The position numbers and the translations under genes are program-made. A stretch of 23,528 nt of DNA from GCA-1730015 sp964550655 (GTDB lineage: Bacteria; Pseudomonadota; Gammaproteobacteria; Granulosicoccales; Granulosicoccaceae): contig CAZKAQ010000052.1 of the NCBI GenBank assembly GCA_964550655.1, positions 1 through 23,528 on the forward strand. Reading direction: 5' to 3'. The notes beneath the pieces are model-generated. The model saw only the letters and a program-made list of their open reading frames with translations. It ran no database searches and was not told the origin of the DNA. This document shows, one piece after another, positions 1 through 7,832 of the stretch (its first letter is position 1; every line of letters starts with the position of its first letter).

Positions 1-178
1 CGCCTGAGAAGCGTGGCCCGCCACGCGCCGAAGGGGATAGGGTGAGATGTGACGCGCTATTGGCTTTGGCGTCGAATAGACAGTCTGCTATTTTTAGGTT
101 TGAACATAAATTCACTGCAAGTGCTGCAAATAAAGACATAAGAGCTAAATCCACAGGTCGCCTCATGAATAATGCAGG
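1..178. other. Left-edge intergenic stretch with a GC hairpin
   Basis: No convincing gene lies here. The only structure seen is a perfect inverted repeat at 11-26, GCGTGGC and GCCACGC separated by CC. Neither side has a T tract, so it is not a classical intrinsic terminator. A copy of a dispersed repeat (CCTCATGAATAATGCAGG and a few more bases) begins at 161 and runs into the stop codon of the next gene. Confidence 0.5.
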
Positions 179-182
179 TTAG
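161..182 (+). repeat. Dispersed 22-bp repeat, copy 1
   Basis: The copy begins CCTCATGAATAATGCAGG and ends in TTAG. It matches the reverse complement of 23472-23493 at 20 of 22 positions. It overlaps the stop codon of the sulfotransferase-like gene. Confidence 0.5.
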
Positions 183-916
183 AAGCTGGTGCAGTGCTGT
201 GCGAGGGCTTCATAGTAGGGCTGGCATTCATCAGCCATTTTTTGTTGCAGCCGGTCAAGTGCAATAGATTGTTGTTTGCGCGGTGCACTAAAACCGGTGG
301 ATGCTTCAACTGAACTGTACCAGTACGGTGCCCAGACACCGTCTGATTCTCTCTTGCCTGCTGGCCATTGCAGCATGCCTTCGTCAAAAGGGATGCCGCA
401 ATGTTTACACAGAAGCTCCATTGCCTTGCGGGGCTGCTCAAGTAGTTTGACAGAATCGATAACCAGTGGCGTTGCATCGAGCTGTTCTTTAACTGTTGTA
501 AACAGACGTGCCTGTTGTACAAACCCGAGATCCGAAGCGGTCAGGTCAGGTCGGGACTTCGAATAGGAAGCGATAACTGCATCAGGTGCGCGAATCAGAA
601 AAATGTTGGTAAGTTTGCTTAGCCACTGTAGCGATATGTGTGAAGGCACATGATGTGTCATATGTTTCTGGTAGTGCACTGTACAGCCCGGCATCTCTGA
701 CGTTAAACACTGTTCCACAACCTCTTGCCAGTCTGTTGACTGGCTGGCAAGAATCTCTTTTTGTCCCGGGTGTTCTACAGTAGAGTGGGCAAGAAAGTGT
801 GCATAGAATGGTTCATCTGTGACAAACGTGTCAGCACGGTTTTCCCAGGCGCGCATCATTGCCGTTGAGATGTTGCGCGGCCCCGACCACATCGCTATTC
901 GAAGTGGTGCTGTCAT
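179..916 (-). CDS. Sulfotransferase-like P-loop protein
   Basis: The 245-residue protein opens with a short beta strand and the motif SGPRNISTAMMRAWENR at about residues 11-27. This resembles the 5'-phosphosulfate-binding loop of the sulfotransferase fold in the family often labelled 'sulfotransferase-like' or, misleadingly, 'branched-chain aminotransferase-like'. The stretch TDEPFYAHFLAH follows, as in that family. A later segment, FLIRAPDAVIASYSKSRPDL, matches the position of the 3'-phosphate-binding strand and serine of sulfotransferases. The physiological acceptor is unknown. The ATG lies 6 nt after the hemL stop on the same strand and has no clear ribosome binding site, so coupled translation from hemL is likely. 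PAPS, the usual donor, could come from the CysD-CysNC enzymes encoded at 16665-20374; that link is inference. Confidence 0.75.
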   Translation of the reverse strand: MTAPLRIAMWSGPRNISTAMMRAWENRADTFVTDEPFYAHFLAHSTVEHPGQKEILASQSTDWQEVVEQCLTSEMPGCTVHYQKHMTHHVPSHISLQWLSKLTNIFLIRAPDAVIASYSKSRPDLTASDLGFVQQARLFTTVKEQLDATPLVIDSVKLLEQPRKAMELLCKHCGIPFDEGMLQWPAGKRESDGVWAPYWYSSVEASTGFSAPRKQQSIALDRLQQKMADECQPYYEALAQHCTSF

Positions 917-922
917 AGTGGT

Positions 923-2206
923 TTATGTAAGCTGCGCAAAAGATTCATTTGTTGCCGCAATAGTTTTTTCAATGTCAGCATCTGTATGCGCGGTAGATAT
1001 AAAGCCTGCTTCAAAAGCTGAAGGGGCGAGATAGACACCACGACTTAGCATATGATGAAAAAAAGATTTGAATCGTTCTGCATCGCAGGCCATCACATCA
1101 TCAAAGCCGTTAATTTGTTGTTTATCGGTAAAGAATAAACCAAACATACCACCGACCAGATTGGTACACAGTGCAATACCGTTTTTATCGGCGGATTCTT
1201 TTACGCCACTGACAAGTTTGTTTGCTTTTTCAGTCAGTGTTTCATAGAAGCCGTCTTCGCTGATGATATCCATTGTGGCAAGTCCTGCCGCCATTGCAAC
1301 CGGATTACCGGACAGGGTTCCTGCCTGATACACCGGGCCCAGCGGTGCCAGATGATGCATAATCTCTTCCCGGCCACCGAATGCACCGACTGGCATACCA
1401 CCACCGATGATTTTGCCCAGCGTGGTTATATCGGGTGTTACGTTATACAAAGACTGTGCGCCACCTTTGGCGACCCTGAAGCCAGTCATGACTTCATCAA
1501 AAATCAGTACCGCATTATGTTCGTCACAGCAGGATCGCAGAAAGTTTAGAAAACCATCTGTCGGCGGTATACAGTTCATGTTGCCTGCTACGGGTTCTAC
1601 AATGACACATGCTATTTCACCCTGGTATTGTTTGAACAGATCGCTCACGCTTTGTTGATCATTAAAGGTTGCTGTAAGTGTATGCTCTGCAAACGATGCC
1701 GGAACACCAGGTGAGCTCGGAACACCAAGCGTCAGTGCGCCTGATCCGGCATTGACCAGTAAACCGTCCGAGTGGCCGTGATAACAGCCTTCAAATTTGA
1801 TTATCTTGTCACGGCCGGTGAAGCCACGCGCCAGGCGGATTGCGCTCATTGTCGCTTCAGTGCCGGAGTTACACATTCGCACCATGTCCATCGATGGAAT
1901 CAGCTGGCATATTTTCTTTGCCATGTTTGTTTCTGCTTCTGTTGGCGCGCCATAGCTCAGGCCTGATTTTACCGCCTGTATGACGGCCTCTATGACCTTT
2001 GGATGTGAGTGGCCTGCGACCATGGGACCCCATGAGCCGATGTAGTCAACGTACGGTTTATTGTCGCAGTCGTAGAGGTATGCGCCCTCAGCACGACTGA
2101 TAAACAACGGTGTGCCACCGACACTTTTAAAAGCTCTTACCGGAGAGTTGACTCCGCCGGGTATGTATTTCTTTGCAGCGTTAAAAAGCGTGTCAGATGC
2201 AGACAA
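923..2206 (-). CDS. hemL: Glutamate-1-semialdehyde 2,1-aminomutase
   Basis: HemL is a PLP enzyme of the C5 pathway that converts glutamate-1-semialdehyde to 5-aminolevulinate, the first dedicated heme precursor. The 427-residue length is standard. Recognisable blocks are YIPGGVNSPVRAF near the N-terminus, CNSGTEATMSAIRLAR around 112-127, CYHGHSDG around 141-148, DEVMTGFR around 237-244, and TLGKIIGGGMPVGAFGG. The PLP-binding lysine in the last block falls at residue 265, the same number as in the E. coli enzyme. The start is a TTG with GGAG eight bases upstream, so it looks genuine. The gene is divergent from rubredoxin and followed closely by the sulfotransferase-like gene. In pseudomonads hemL and a rubredoxin gene are linked with thiD and thiE; those thiamine genes are absent here. 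Confidence 0.97.
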   Translation of the reverse strand: MSASDTLFNAAKKYIPGGVNSPVRAFKSVGGTPLFISRAEGAYLYDCDNKPYVDYIGSWGPMVAGHSHPKVIEAVIQAVKSGLSYGAPTEAETNMAKKICQLIPSMDMVRMCNSGTEATMSAIRLARGFTGRDKIIKFEGCYHGHSDGLLVNAGSGALTLGVPSSPGVPASFAEHTLTATFNDQQSVSDLFKQYQGEIACVIVEPVAGNMNCIPPTDGFLNFLRSCCDEHNAVLIFDEVMTGFRVAKGGAQSLYNVTPDITTLGKIIGGGMPVGAFGGREEIMHHLAPLGPVYQAGTLSGNPVAMAAGLATMDIISEDGFYETLTEKANKLVSGVKESADKNGIALCTNLVGGMFGLFFTDKQQINGFDDVMACDAERFKSFFHHMLSRGVYLAPSAFEAGFISTAHTDADIEKTIAATNESFAQLT

Positions 2207-2407
2207 GGGAGGTGCTCCGTCGGTGATGATGTTGCATAGTAGTGTCAGGTTGCCAGGTTAAATCTGCTAACAGGCTTCAGCGCGCTTTCAAAGTAGCGGG
2301 ATTCTGTCGAGCTGACTCCAGTGTATATAATACCCGTGAGACTGTTGTATTGACATCCGCTACACTGGCAGATTAGTAACGCAGTAGATTTTACCCGGAT
2401 TGCATCA
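2207..2407 (+). promoter_or_regulatory. Divergent hemL/rubredoxin promoter region
   Basis: This spacer must hold promoters for both neighbours. On the plus strand there is an exact TTGACA at 2350-2355 with a poor -10 candidate (TAGTAA, 2374-2379, 18-bp spacer). There is also an exact TATAAT at 2326-2331 with no good -35. Either could drive the rubredoxin gene. No clear hemL promoter could be assigned. Positions are pattern matches only. Confidence 0.35.
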
Positions 2408-2581
2408 ATGGACTATAAAAAATATATGTGTGTCGTTTGTGGCTGGACTTACGACGAAAAACAGGGGGCACCGGACCATGGTCTGGCATCCGGTACCCGA
2501 TGGCCTGATGTGCCGGAAGACTGGGCGTGCCCGGACTGTGGGGCCAGTAAAAGTGATTTTGAAATGATTGAACTGGAATAG
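2408..2581 (+). CDS. Rubredoxin
   Basis: This is a 57-residue protein, typical for a single rubredoxin domain. It starts MDYKKYMCVVCGWTYDE and has the paired iron-ligand motifs CVVCG (Cys 8 and 11) and CPDCG (Cys 41 and 44). The conserved core between and around them includes GTRWPDVPEDWACPDCGASK. The four cysteines hold one iron atom, and the protein acts as a small cytoplasmic electron carrier, for example to alkane hydroxylases or oxidative-stress enzymes. Its electron-transfer partners are not in the window. It is shorter than many automatic length cut-offs, but the motif match is decisive. Confidence 0.96.
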   Translation: MDYKKYMCVVCGWTYDEKQGAPDHGLASGTRWPDVPEDWACPDCGASKSDFEMIELE

Positions 2582-2830
2582 GGATACCTCAGCTTTGAGC
2601 GAGGGTTGCGCCTGAATTGAGTGTTGGTGCCGGTTCAGTGGAATAGTTTTTGTTGCAGTTGTTAGATCGGGGTCTGTGCGTTGGTGGATGGTCTGCCAGG
2701 CAAACTCCTGGTGGTTCTTCTGGCTGAAGCCGGTGTGAGGAGCCATTTTCAATTAACAATTTGCCAGAAGGTGAGAGATTAGCGGTGCAGGTCGTCGCGC
2801 TTCGGTGCCTTGGCAGAGTCGGGATAGCAT
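2582..2830. other. Intergenic stretch before fbp, no gene seen
   Basis: The 249 bases between rubredoxin and fbp hold no credible gene on either strand. The plus strand is rich in G and T in its first half. Two short hairpins are visible: CCAGG/CCTGG, with a six-base spacer, near 2696-2711, and TGCC/GGCA near 2807-2816. The fbp promoter probably lies here but no good -35/-10 pair was found. Confidence 0.4.
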
Positions 2831-3844
2831 ATGTCAAATCATACCTCCTTTTACAAGTTTATCTCGGAAGAGCAAAGGCGTCGGCCTTTCGCAAGCGGGA
2901 AGCTCACCGGACTGTTGCTTGAAGTTTTGTCGGCTTGTAAAAGAATAGCGTTTCTGACAGGGCAGGGAGAGCTTGCCGGCCATGCCATCGGCTCAGCTGA
3001 AAGTGAAAATGTTCAGGGTGAGCAGCAGAAAAAACTCGACATTCTATCCAACGAGATTTTTATAGAATCAACCCAATGGTGTGGTTATCTGGCGGGAATG
3101 GCATCAGAGGAAATGGACCACAGTCTTCCTGTGCCGGATATTTATCCACGTGGCAACTACCTTATTACTTTCGATCCGCTTGACGGTAGTTCGAATATCG
3201 ATATCAATGTTTCTGTGGGTACGATATTTTCGATCCTTGAATACCCCGACAACATAGATAAACCGACTGATGGCGATTTCCTGCAACCGGGCGTAAAGCA
3301 GATTTGTGCCGGGTACTGTTTGTATGGCACGTCTACCATGCTTGTATTAACTACAGGCAATGGTGTAAACGGCTTTACTCTTGATCCGGGCACTGGTGAT
3401 TTCTTTCTCACCATGCCGGACATCAGGCTGCCTGTCGAGACCAACGAGTACTCTATTAATCAATCTTATAGCCGCCACTGGGAGGCACCGGTAAAGCGAT
3501 ACATTGATGAATGTCTGGCGGGTACTGAAGGGCCGCTCGGCAAGGACTACAACATGCGGTGGGTTGCCTCTATGGTGGCTGACGTACATCGCCTGTTGTG
3601 CCGCGGTGGAATTTTTATGTACCCGATGGATGCACGTCTGGCAGCCAAGGGTGATGCTGGTAAACTCAGGCTGTTGTACGAAGCTAACCCGATGAGTTTT
3701 ATTGTTGAGCAGGCGGGTGGTATGGCAAGCACCGGCCGACAACGTATTATGGATATCCAGCCGGATGCATTGCATCAGCGGGTGCCTGTTATTATGGGTT
3801 CAAAGGCAGAGGTCGAGCGGGTCGTCGGCTACCATCAGCAATAG
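2831..3844 (+). CDS. fbp: Class I fructose-1,6-bisphosphatase
   Basis: The enzyme hydrolyses fructose-1,6-bisphosphate to fructose-6-phosphate in gluconeogenesis, or in the Calvin cycle where present. The 337-residue length fits the class I family (E. coli 332). Visible signatures are SNEIFIESTQWCGYLAGMASEE, with metal-binding acidic residues (around 73-94), the DPLDGSSNID block at 115-124, the NMRWVASMVADVHR segment, and the C-terminal KLRLLYEANPMSFIVEQAGG active-site region. The ATG start follows a weak GGGA-type ribosome binding site. It stands first in a plus-strand run, with ycgN-like 72 bases downstream. Nothing in the sequence tells whether its role is gluconeogenic or autotrophic; no Calvin-cycle genes are in the window. 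Confidence 0.97.
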   Translation: MSNHTSFYKFISEEQRRRPFASGKLTGLLLEVLSACKRIAFLTGQGELAGHAIGSAESENVQGEQQKKLDILSNEIFIESTQWCGYLAGMASEEMDHSLPVPDIYPRGNYLITFDPLDGSSNIDINVSVGTIFSILEYPDNIDKPTDGDFLQPGVKQICAGYCLYGTSTMLVLTTGNGVNGFTLDPGTGDFFLTMPDIRLPVETNEYSINQSYSRHWEAPVKRYIDECLAGTEGPLGKDYNMRWVASMVADVHRLLCRGGIFMYPMDARLAAKGDAGKLRLLYEANPMSFIVEQAGGMASTGRQRIMDIQPDALHQRVPVIMGSKAEVERVVGYHQQ

Positions 3845-3916
3845 TCCTGCTTGTCAGGTGATCCTGTTATAAACTCCGGTCGGGTAACATGCCTTTGCCG
3901 GGTTATGGATCTCTGA

Positions 3917-4369
3917 ATGACACAATCAACTAAACCCTTCTGGGAAACCAAGTCTCTGCAAGAGATGACTGACGAAGAGTGGGAGTCATTGTGCGATGGC
4001 TGTGGGCGTTGTTGTCTGCACAAAGTACAATTCGAACATGAACATTTGGTTAGGTATACAGCTGTGGCGTGCCGTTTGCTTGACGTTAATACTTGTCGAT
4101 GCACAAATTATTGGCGCCGCAAAGAGCTCGTCCCGGAGTGTATAACGCTTAAATCTGATGACCTTAAAGAGTTCGACTGGCTGCCGGACAGTTGTGCGTA
4201 TAAAAGAATCGCAGAGAACCGCGGTCTTGCTGAATGGCATCCGCTGGTTTCAGGAACGGCAGAGTCTGTGCATGAAGCAGGGGTATCTGTAAGTGGTATT
4301 GTGATCAGTGAAGAGAATGTTCATCCTGACGATTTTCTGTCACTTGTGATTGAAAATCTTGCCGATTAA
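3917..4369 (+). CDS. ycgN: YcgN-family cysteine-cluster protein (UPF0260)
   Basis: The 150-residue protein belongs to the YkgJ/YcgN cysteine-cluster group. It has CDGCGRCC at about residues 31-38, then CRLLDVNTCRCTNYWRR and VPEC, giving the family's eight or so conserved cysteines. Length matches E. coli YcgN (about 153). The family is thought to bind a metal or Fe-S cluster, but no biochemical role is firmly established. Typical family openings (FWETKSLQEMTDEEWESLCDG) are all present, so the ATG start is well placed. It follows fbp at 72 bases and may share its transcript. Confidence 0.9.
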   Translation: MTQSTKPFWETKSLQEMTDEEWESLCDGCGRCCLHKVQFEHEHLVRYTAVACRLLDVNTCRCTNYWRRKELVPECITLKSDDLKEFDWLPDSCAYKRIAENRGLAEWHPLVSGTAESVHEAGVSVSGIVISEENVHPDDFLSLVIENLAD

Positions 4370-4431
4370 AAATTGTCCGGTGCTATTCAGTAACGCTGTT
4401 CCAATGTACACTGTTGTGACAATAAAAATTA

Positions 4432-4448
4432 TAAGCAAGCTTTGCTTA
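4432..4448. promoter_or_regulatory. Perfect 7-bp dyad upstream of rsd-like gene
   Basis: TAAGCAA and TTGCTTA flank a three-base GCT, next to an A/T-rich tract (AATAAAAATTATAAGC). A second inverted repeat lies downstream, TCACAA at 4476-4481 and TTGTGA at 4488-4493. The half-site order is opposite to a CRP site. Either could be an operator for the Rsd-like gene. No protein can be assigned. Confidence 0.3.
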
Positions 4449-4545
4449 CACGGCCGATTGGTCAGCACCCGGGTATCACAACAATGTTTGTGAATTTGGT
4501 CTGGCCAGTGAATCGATTAACCAGCCCCGTTGGAGTTATGCACAA

Positions 4546-5007
4546 ATGACAGCTGCACCTAAAGCCCAGGAACGTAGACGCGACCTCGGTGAAACTATCA
4601 AAGCGCTGCGCGAGCAGAGACAAAACACACTGAGTACCTTTTGTAGTATGACCGGGGTAACTAATCCCGAGCAAACTTCAGGTGAACTTGCTGATATCGC
4701 ACCCGCTGCATTGCAGGAGTTTCTTAACCACATGGTTGACTATCTCGCCATGGGTCACTTCACTATCTATCAACGAATTGTCGAAGGTAAAGAACGTCGC
4801 GGCGTAGTACAGGAAGCCTCACAACGTGTCTATGCCAGCATTGGTGAAACCACTGATGTGATGGTTGAGTTTAATGATAAGTACGAACACTTTGACGGTT
4901 CTGAAAGTGATCAGCAATCGTTGAAAGATGATCTATCAAAACTGGGTGAGATGCTCACCATTCGTGGAGATCTTGAAGATGAGCTGTTGGAAGCGCTCTC
5001 TTCTTAA
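4546..5007 (+). CDS. rsd: Rsd/AlgQ-family anti-sigma70 regulator
   Basis: The 153-residue protein fits the Rsd/AlgQ family, which binds region 4 of the housekeeping sigma factor and shifts RNA polymerase toward alternative sigmas. The diagnostic part is LQEFLNHMVDYLAMGHFTIYQRIVEG (about residues 56-81), which aligns with the E. coli Rsd core FCQSLVDYLSAGHFSIYERIL. The rest is predicted helical, as expected for a four-helix bundle. Length is close to Rsd (158) and AlgQ (160). A GGAG at 4532-4535 supports the ATG at 4546. A three-codon frame (ATG CAC AAA TGA, 4538-4549) overlaps this start. In pseudomonads AlgQ also affects alginate and virulence genes; nothing here shows such a role. Confidence 0.85.
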   Translation: MTAAPKAQERRRDLGETIKALREQRQNTLSTFCSMTGVTNPEQTSGELADIAPAALQEFLNHMVDYLAMGHFTIYQRIVEGKERRGVVQEASQRVYASIGETTDVMVEFNDKYEHFDGSESDQQSLKDDLSKLGEMLTIRGDLEDELLEALSS

Positions 5008-5050
5008 TTTTTCATTGATCGGGTAATGCCTGATTAAGTTAGATGACTAT

Positions 5051-5089
5051 CTGTTTCCATGCTTAATCTATGATTGAGTTTGGAAACAG
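5051..5089 (+). terminator. Long hairpin after rsd-like gene
   Basis: CTGTTTCCA (5051-5059) and TGGAAACAG (5081-5089) are perfect inverted arms. Inside them CTTAATC (5062-5068) pairs with GATTGAG (5072-5078) apart from one G-U. The result is two stacked stems with a three-base loop. No T run follows, so Rho-independent termination is uncertain; it may be a 5' leader structure of the next gene. A competing arm GATTAAG lies at 5032-5038. Confidence 0.45.
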
Positions 5090-5130
5090 GTTTACTCTCT
5101 ACATCGTATTTCTATAATACAACCTGTTGC

Positions 5131-5598
5131 ATGGAAGACTCTCTGCAAAGCGCGTATCAATATCTTTTGCAGCACAGCGTTCTCTGTCTTTCGACCTGTG
5201 TTGAAAATGAATCCTGGGTCGCCCCTGTTTTTTACAGTGTGATTAATACACAGATTGTTTTTCTCTCGGCACCGCACACCAGACACTGTAAGAACATAGC
5301 CCTCAATCCAAAAGTATCTGCCTCTATTCAAGAGGATTACAAAGACTGGGCTGAAATCAAAGGCATTCAGTTGCAGGGTACTGTGTCACGCATTGAAGAT
5401 GAAGCCATCCCGGCTGTGATCAGTGCTTATGCAGAAAAATTCCCGATAATCGGTAGTGAAGCACCAAAAGAAATCCGCAGTGCTCTTAACAAAGTCGGCT
5501 GGTTTGAGCTGACTGTTGAACAGCTGTATTTTATTGATAATTCCAAAGGCTTTGGGCACAGAACAGAGCTTAGCCCGAAGGATCTGTTTGCGCTGTAG
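5131..5598 (+). CDS. YhbP-like protein, pyridoxamine-phosphate-oxidase fold
   Basis: From the ATG at 5131 the product is 155 residues (starting MEDSLQSAYQYL). It matches the UPF0306/YhbP group of the split-barrel flavin-binding fold. The pattern is an N-terminal helix, then HSVLCLSTCVENESWVAPVFY (first strands), HTRHCKNIALNPKVSASI, IKGIQLQGTVSRIE, and a C-terminal YFIDNSKGFGHR. E. coli YhbP ends its domain with FTDNTLGFGKK. The family is uncharacterised; FMN or heme binding is plausible from the fold only. A longer frame begins at a TTG at 5074, but its extra 19 residues fall inside the hairpin at 5051-5089 and do not look like the family, so the ATG is preferred. Confidence 0.78.
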   Translation: MEDSLQSAYQYLLQHSVLCLSTCVENESWVAPVFYSVINTQIVFLSAPHTRHCKNIALNPKVSASIQEDYKDWAEIKGIQLQGTVSRIEDEAIPAVISAYAEKFPIIGSEAPKEIRSALNKVGWFELTVEQLYFIDNSKGFGHRTELSPKDLFAL

Positions 5599-5635
5599 TC
5601 TCACCGAATGCGTTCTATTGATTGTTGATAAGTGA

Positions 5636-6238
5636 TTATTTTGAGCCGGTTTCTCCACCGAGATCGATGTCTTCTCCCCATCTTTTTAACTCAGAGCATT
5701 CGATATCAAAGAGATCAAGTGATCTTGCGACGATTTGCGTGATCATTTCATCGATATTATCCGGTCTTGTGTAGAACGCTGGTACAGGCGGAGAGATGAT
5801 CGCTCCCATCTCTGTCACTGCCAGTGCGTTTTTCAAATGTCCTGCATGCAGCGGTGCTTCACGCAGCATCAAAACAAGTCTTCTGCGTTCTTTCAGCACA
5901 ACATCTGCCGCACGGCTTAGCAGATTTGAGGTAACGCCACTGCTGATTTCACCCATGGTTTTAATTGAGCACGGTGCGATCAGCATGCCCCGGGTTTTAA
6001 AGGAGCCTGACGAAATAGCTGCACTGATATCTGTTGCCGGGTATACCTGATCGGCGAGATTTTTTATCTCATCAATCTTGTAGTCGGTTTCACTTCCAAT
6101 GGTAAGGGCTGCCGCCCTGGAAATCACCAGATGAGCTTCCAGCGCAGTTGGCTGCAGCAACTGCAGGGCTCTGATGCCGAGCATAGCACCCGACGCACCA
6201 CTGATGCCTATGATTATTCTGTCTGACTGGTTTTTCAC
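5636..6238 (-). CDS. ubiX: Flavin prenyltransferase UbiX
   Basis: UbiX attaches a dimethylallyl unit to FMN, making the prenylated cofactor used by the UbiD decarboxylase in ubiquinone synthesis. Family blocks are RIIIGISGASGAMLGIRAL at the N-terminus (FMN phosphate loop), then MLIAPCSIKTMGEISSG and RRLVLMLREAPLHAGHLKN. The C-terminal ISPPVPAFYTRPDNIDEMI is also typical. The frame can be extended upstream to 6295, but a GTG at 6238 preceded by GGGGAG gives a 200-residue protein. That agrees with known UbiX lengths (about 190-210) and places the first strand near the N-terminus. It is divergent from the sauS-like gene and convergent with the yhbP-like gene. Confidence 0.93.
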   Translation of the reverse strand: MKNQSDRIIIGISGASGAMLGIRALQLLQPTALEAHLVISRAAALTIGSETDYKIDEIKNLADQVYPATDISAAISSGSFKTRGMLIAPCSIKTMGEISSGVTSNLLSRAADVVLKERRRLVLMLREAPLHAGHLKNALAVTEMGAIISPPVPAFYTRPDNIDEMITQIVARSLDLFDIECSELKRWGEDIDLGGETGSK

Positions 6239-6413
6239 AGCGGGCTCCCCGTAGAAGCTGCAATAATAGCAGCGTTGTCGATGCCGGTAAGCCAAATGCT
6301 CGAGTTTGCCTTAATTACGACAAACTGGTCGGAGTTGCTTGACCTGTTTTTGTGGTCATTCTACTCTCGCATCTCCAGGTGTTTGCGCAAATATCTATAA
6401 GTGTCTGAAATCT

Positions 6414-7829
6414 ATGAATGACCTGCATGCCGATGTTGATGAAAAGGAGTCCATCATAATCGATGAGCTACTGAGCAATGGTGCTGCGGCAATGAAGGAA
6501 ATTGCCGGTGCCTCACAGGAGCAAATTGATGAAATGGTTACGGCAGTTGCCTGGTCTTTGTATAAGCCTGAGCATGCAAGAGCGATGGCCGAACTGGCAG
6601 TCAAAGATACCGGCATAGGTAGCGTTGAAAGCAAGATAATCAAGAACACACGTAAAACGTTTGGTACCCTGCGTGATTTAATGCGTGTAAAGACGATTGG
6701 CAAGATAGACGAATCCAATGGCATGGTTCGTTACGCGAAGCCGGTCGGTGTTGTTGCGGCGATTACTCCATCTACCAATCCTGCTGCCACGCCGGTAAAC
6801 AAGAGCATGATGGCGATAAAAGGCGGCAACGCCATTATCATTGCTCCGTCGCCTGCCGGGTGGTCGACCACTTCGGCAACCGTCAATCTGATGCGTGATG
6901 CGCTGATCAAGGTCGGCGCGCCGGGCAATCTGGTGCAGATACTACCTGCACCGGTGACTCGCAGTATGACCACAATTCTTATGAACCGGGCTGACTTAAT
7001 CGTTGCAACAGGCTCACAGAATAATGTTCGTAACGCCTATAGCAGCGGTACACCGGCGATTGGAGTCGGGGCGGGTAATGTTGCAGTAATCATTGATAGC
7101 AGCGCAGACCTTGAAGATGCAGCACAAAAAATCACCGCGTCGAAAACCTTTGATAACTCGACCTCCTGTTCATCAGAAAACTCATTGGTGATACTGGATG
7201 ATGTTTACGATGCGGCGATTACTGCGCTTGAGAAGGCCGGTGCTTATCGATGTGACCCGCAAGAGATAACGCGTATCGAGTCAGAGTTATGGCAGCAGGG
7301 CAAGCTCAATCGAAAATTGATTGCCACAGATGCCGATGTGTTTGCGGGTCGTCTGGGTTTTTCAGAGCAGGCACAGAAGTGCAAAATATTTCTTGCAGAG
7401 CAGCCGCAGTTTGATGCCTCCTCGCCATTTGCCGATGAAAAGCTCAGTCTGGTTTTAACAGTTTACCGCGCTGGTAACTTTGCTGATGCACAACGACTGG
7501 TAAACGACATCATGGATGTACAGGGCCGTGGCCACTCATGTGGTATTCATACAGATAATCCTGATAACGCGCGCCGGCTTGCAGAGGAAATGGATGTTGT
7601 CAGGGTACTGGTCAATCAGGCGCATACGTTTGGCAACGGCGGAAGCTTTAACAACGCACTGAATTTTACCCTGAGTATGGGCTGTGGCACCTGGGGTGGT
7701 AACAGCATCTCCGAGAATCTGAATTACCAGCATTTTATTAATATTACGCATCTGGTGACCGAGACCGATGAAGACAAACCATCGGAAGCTGAGTTGTTTG
7801 GCGCTTTCCTCGCCAAGTACGGTGATTAG
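6414..7829 (+). CDS. CoA-acylating aldehyde dehydrogenase, SauS-like
   Basis: From the ATG at 6414 the product has 471 residues. It belongs to the CoA-acylating aldehyde dehydrogenase group (EutE/AdhE-N/SauS). The catalytic cysteine lies in FDNSTSCSSENSLVI (Cys 252). The segments GVVAAITPSTNPAATPVNK (about 112-130), LIVATGSQNNVRNAYSSG (195-212) and the C-terminal LNFTLSMGCGTWGGNSISEN are typical of acylating enzymes. These interconvert an acyl-CoA and the aldehyde with NAD(P)H. The adjacent CoA ligase, three bases downstream, gives the same gene pair as sauS-sauT of Cupriavidus necator. There sulfoacetate is activated to sulfoacetyl-CoA and reduced to sulfoacetaldehyde. The substrate is inferred from this pairing. 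A longer TTG-started frame from 6339 was rejected as unlike the family. Confidence 0.82.
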   Translation: MNDLHADVDEKESIIIDELLSNGAAAMKEIAGASQEQIDEMVTAVAWSLYKPEHARAMAELAVKDTGIGSVESKIIKNTRKTFGTLRDLMRVKTIGKIDESNGMVRYAKPVGVVAAITPSTNPAATPVNKSMMAIKGGNAIIIAPSPAGWSTTSATVNLMRDALIKVGAPGNLVQILPAPVTRSMTTILMNRADLIVATGSQNNVRNAYSSGTPAIGVGAGNVAVIIDSSADLEDAAQKITASKTFDNSTSCSSENSLVILDDVYDAAITALEKAGAYRCDPQEITRIESELWQQGKLNRKLIATDADVFAGRLGFSEQAQKCKIFLAEQPQFDASSPFADEKLSLVLTVYRAGNFADAQRLVNDIMDVQGRGHSCGIHTDNPDNARRLAEEMDVVRVLVNQAHTFGNGGSFNNALNFTLSMGCGTWGGNSISENLNYQHFINITHLVTETDEDKPSEAELFGAFLAKYGD

Positions 7830-7832
7830 ATC

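Noticed and set aside
11..26. An intrinsic terminator at the left edge
   Set aside because: The stem is perfect but no T tract follows on either strand.
2405..2752. A minus-strand frame covering the rubredoxin gene
   Set aside because: The plus-strand rubredoxin has all four iron-ligand cysteines in canonical spacing, and the opposite frame has no recognisable features.
4476..4493. A CRP-type site upstream of the rsd-like gene
   Set aside because: The half-sites are TCACAA then TTGTGA, the reverse of the TGTGA-N6-TCACA order that CRP needs.
5074..5130. A TTG-started N-terminal extension of the YhbP-like protein
   Set aside because: The extension overlaps a strong hairpin and lacks similarity to the family; the ATG at 5131 fits the known length.
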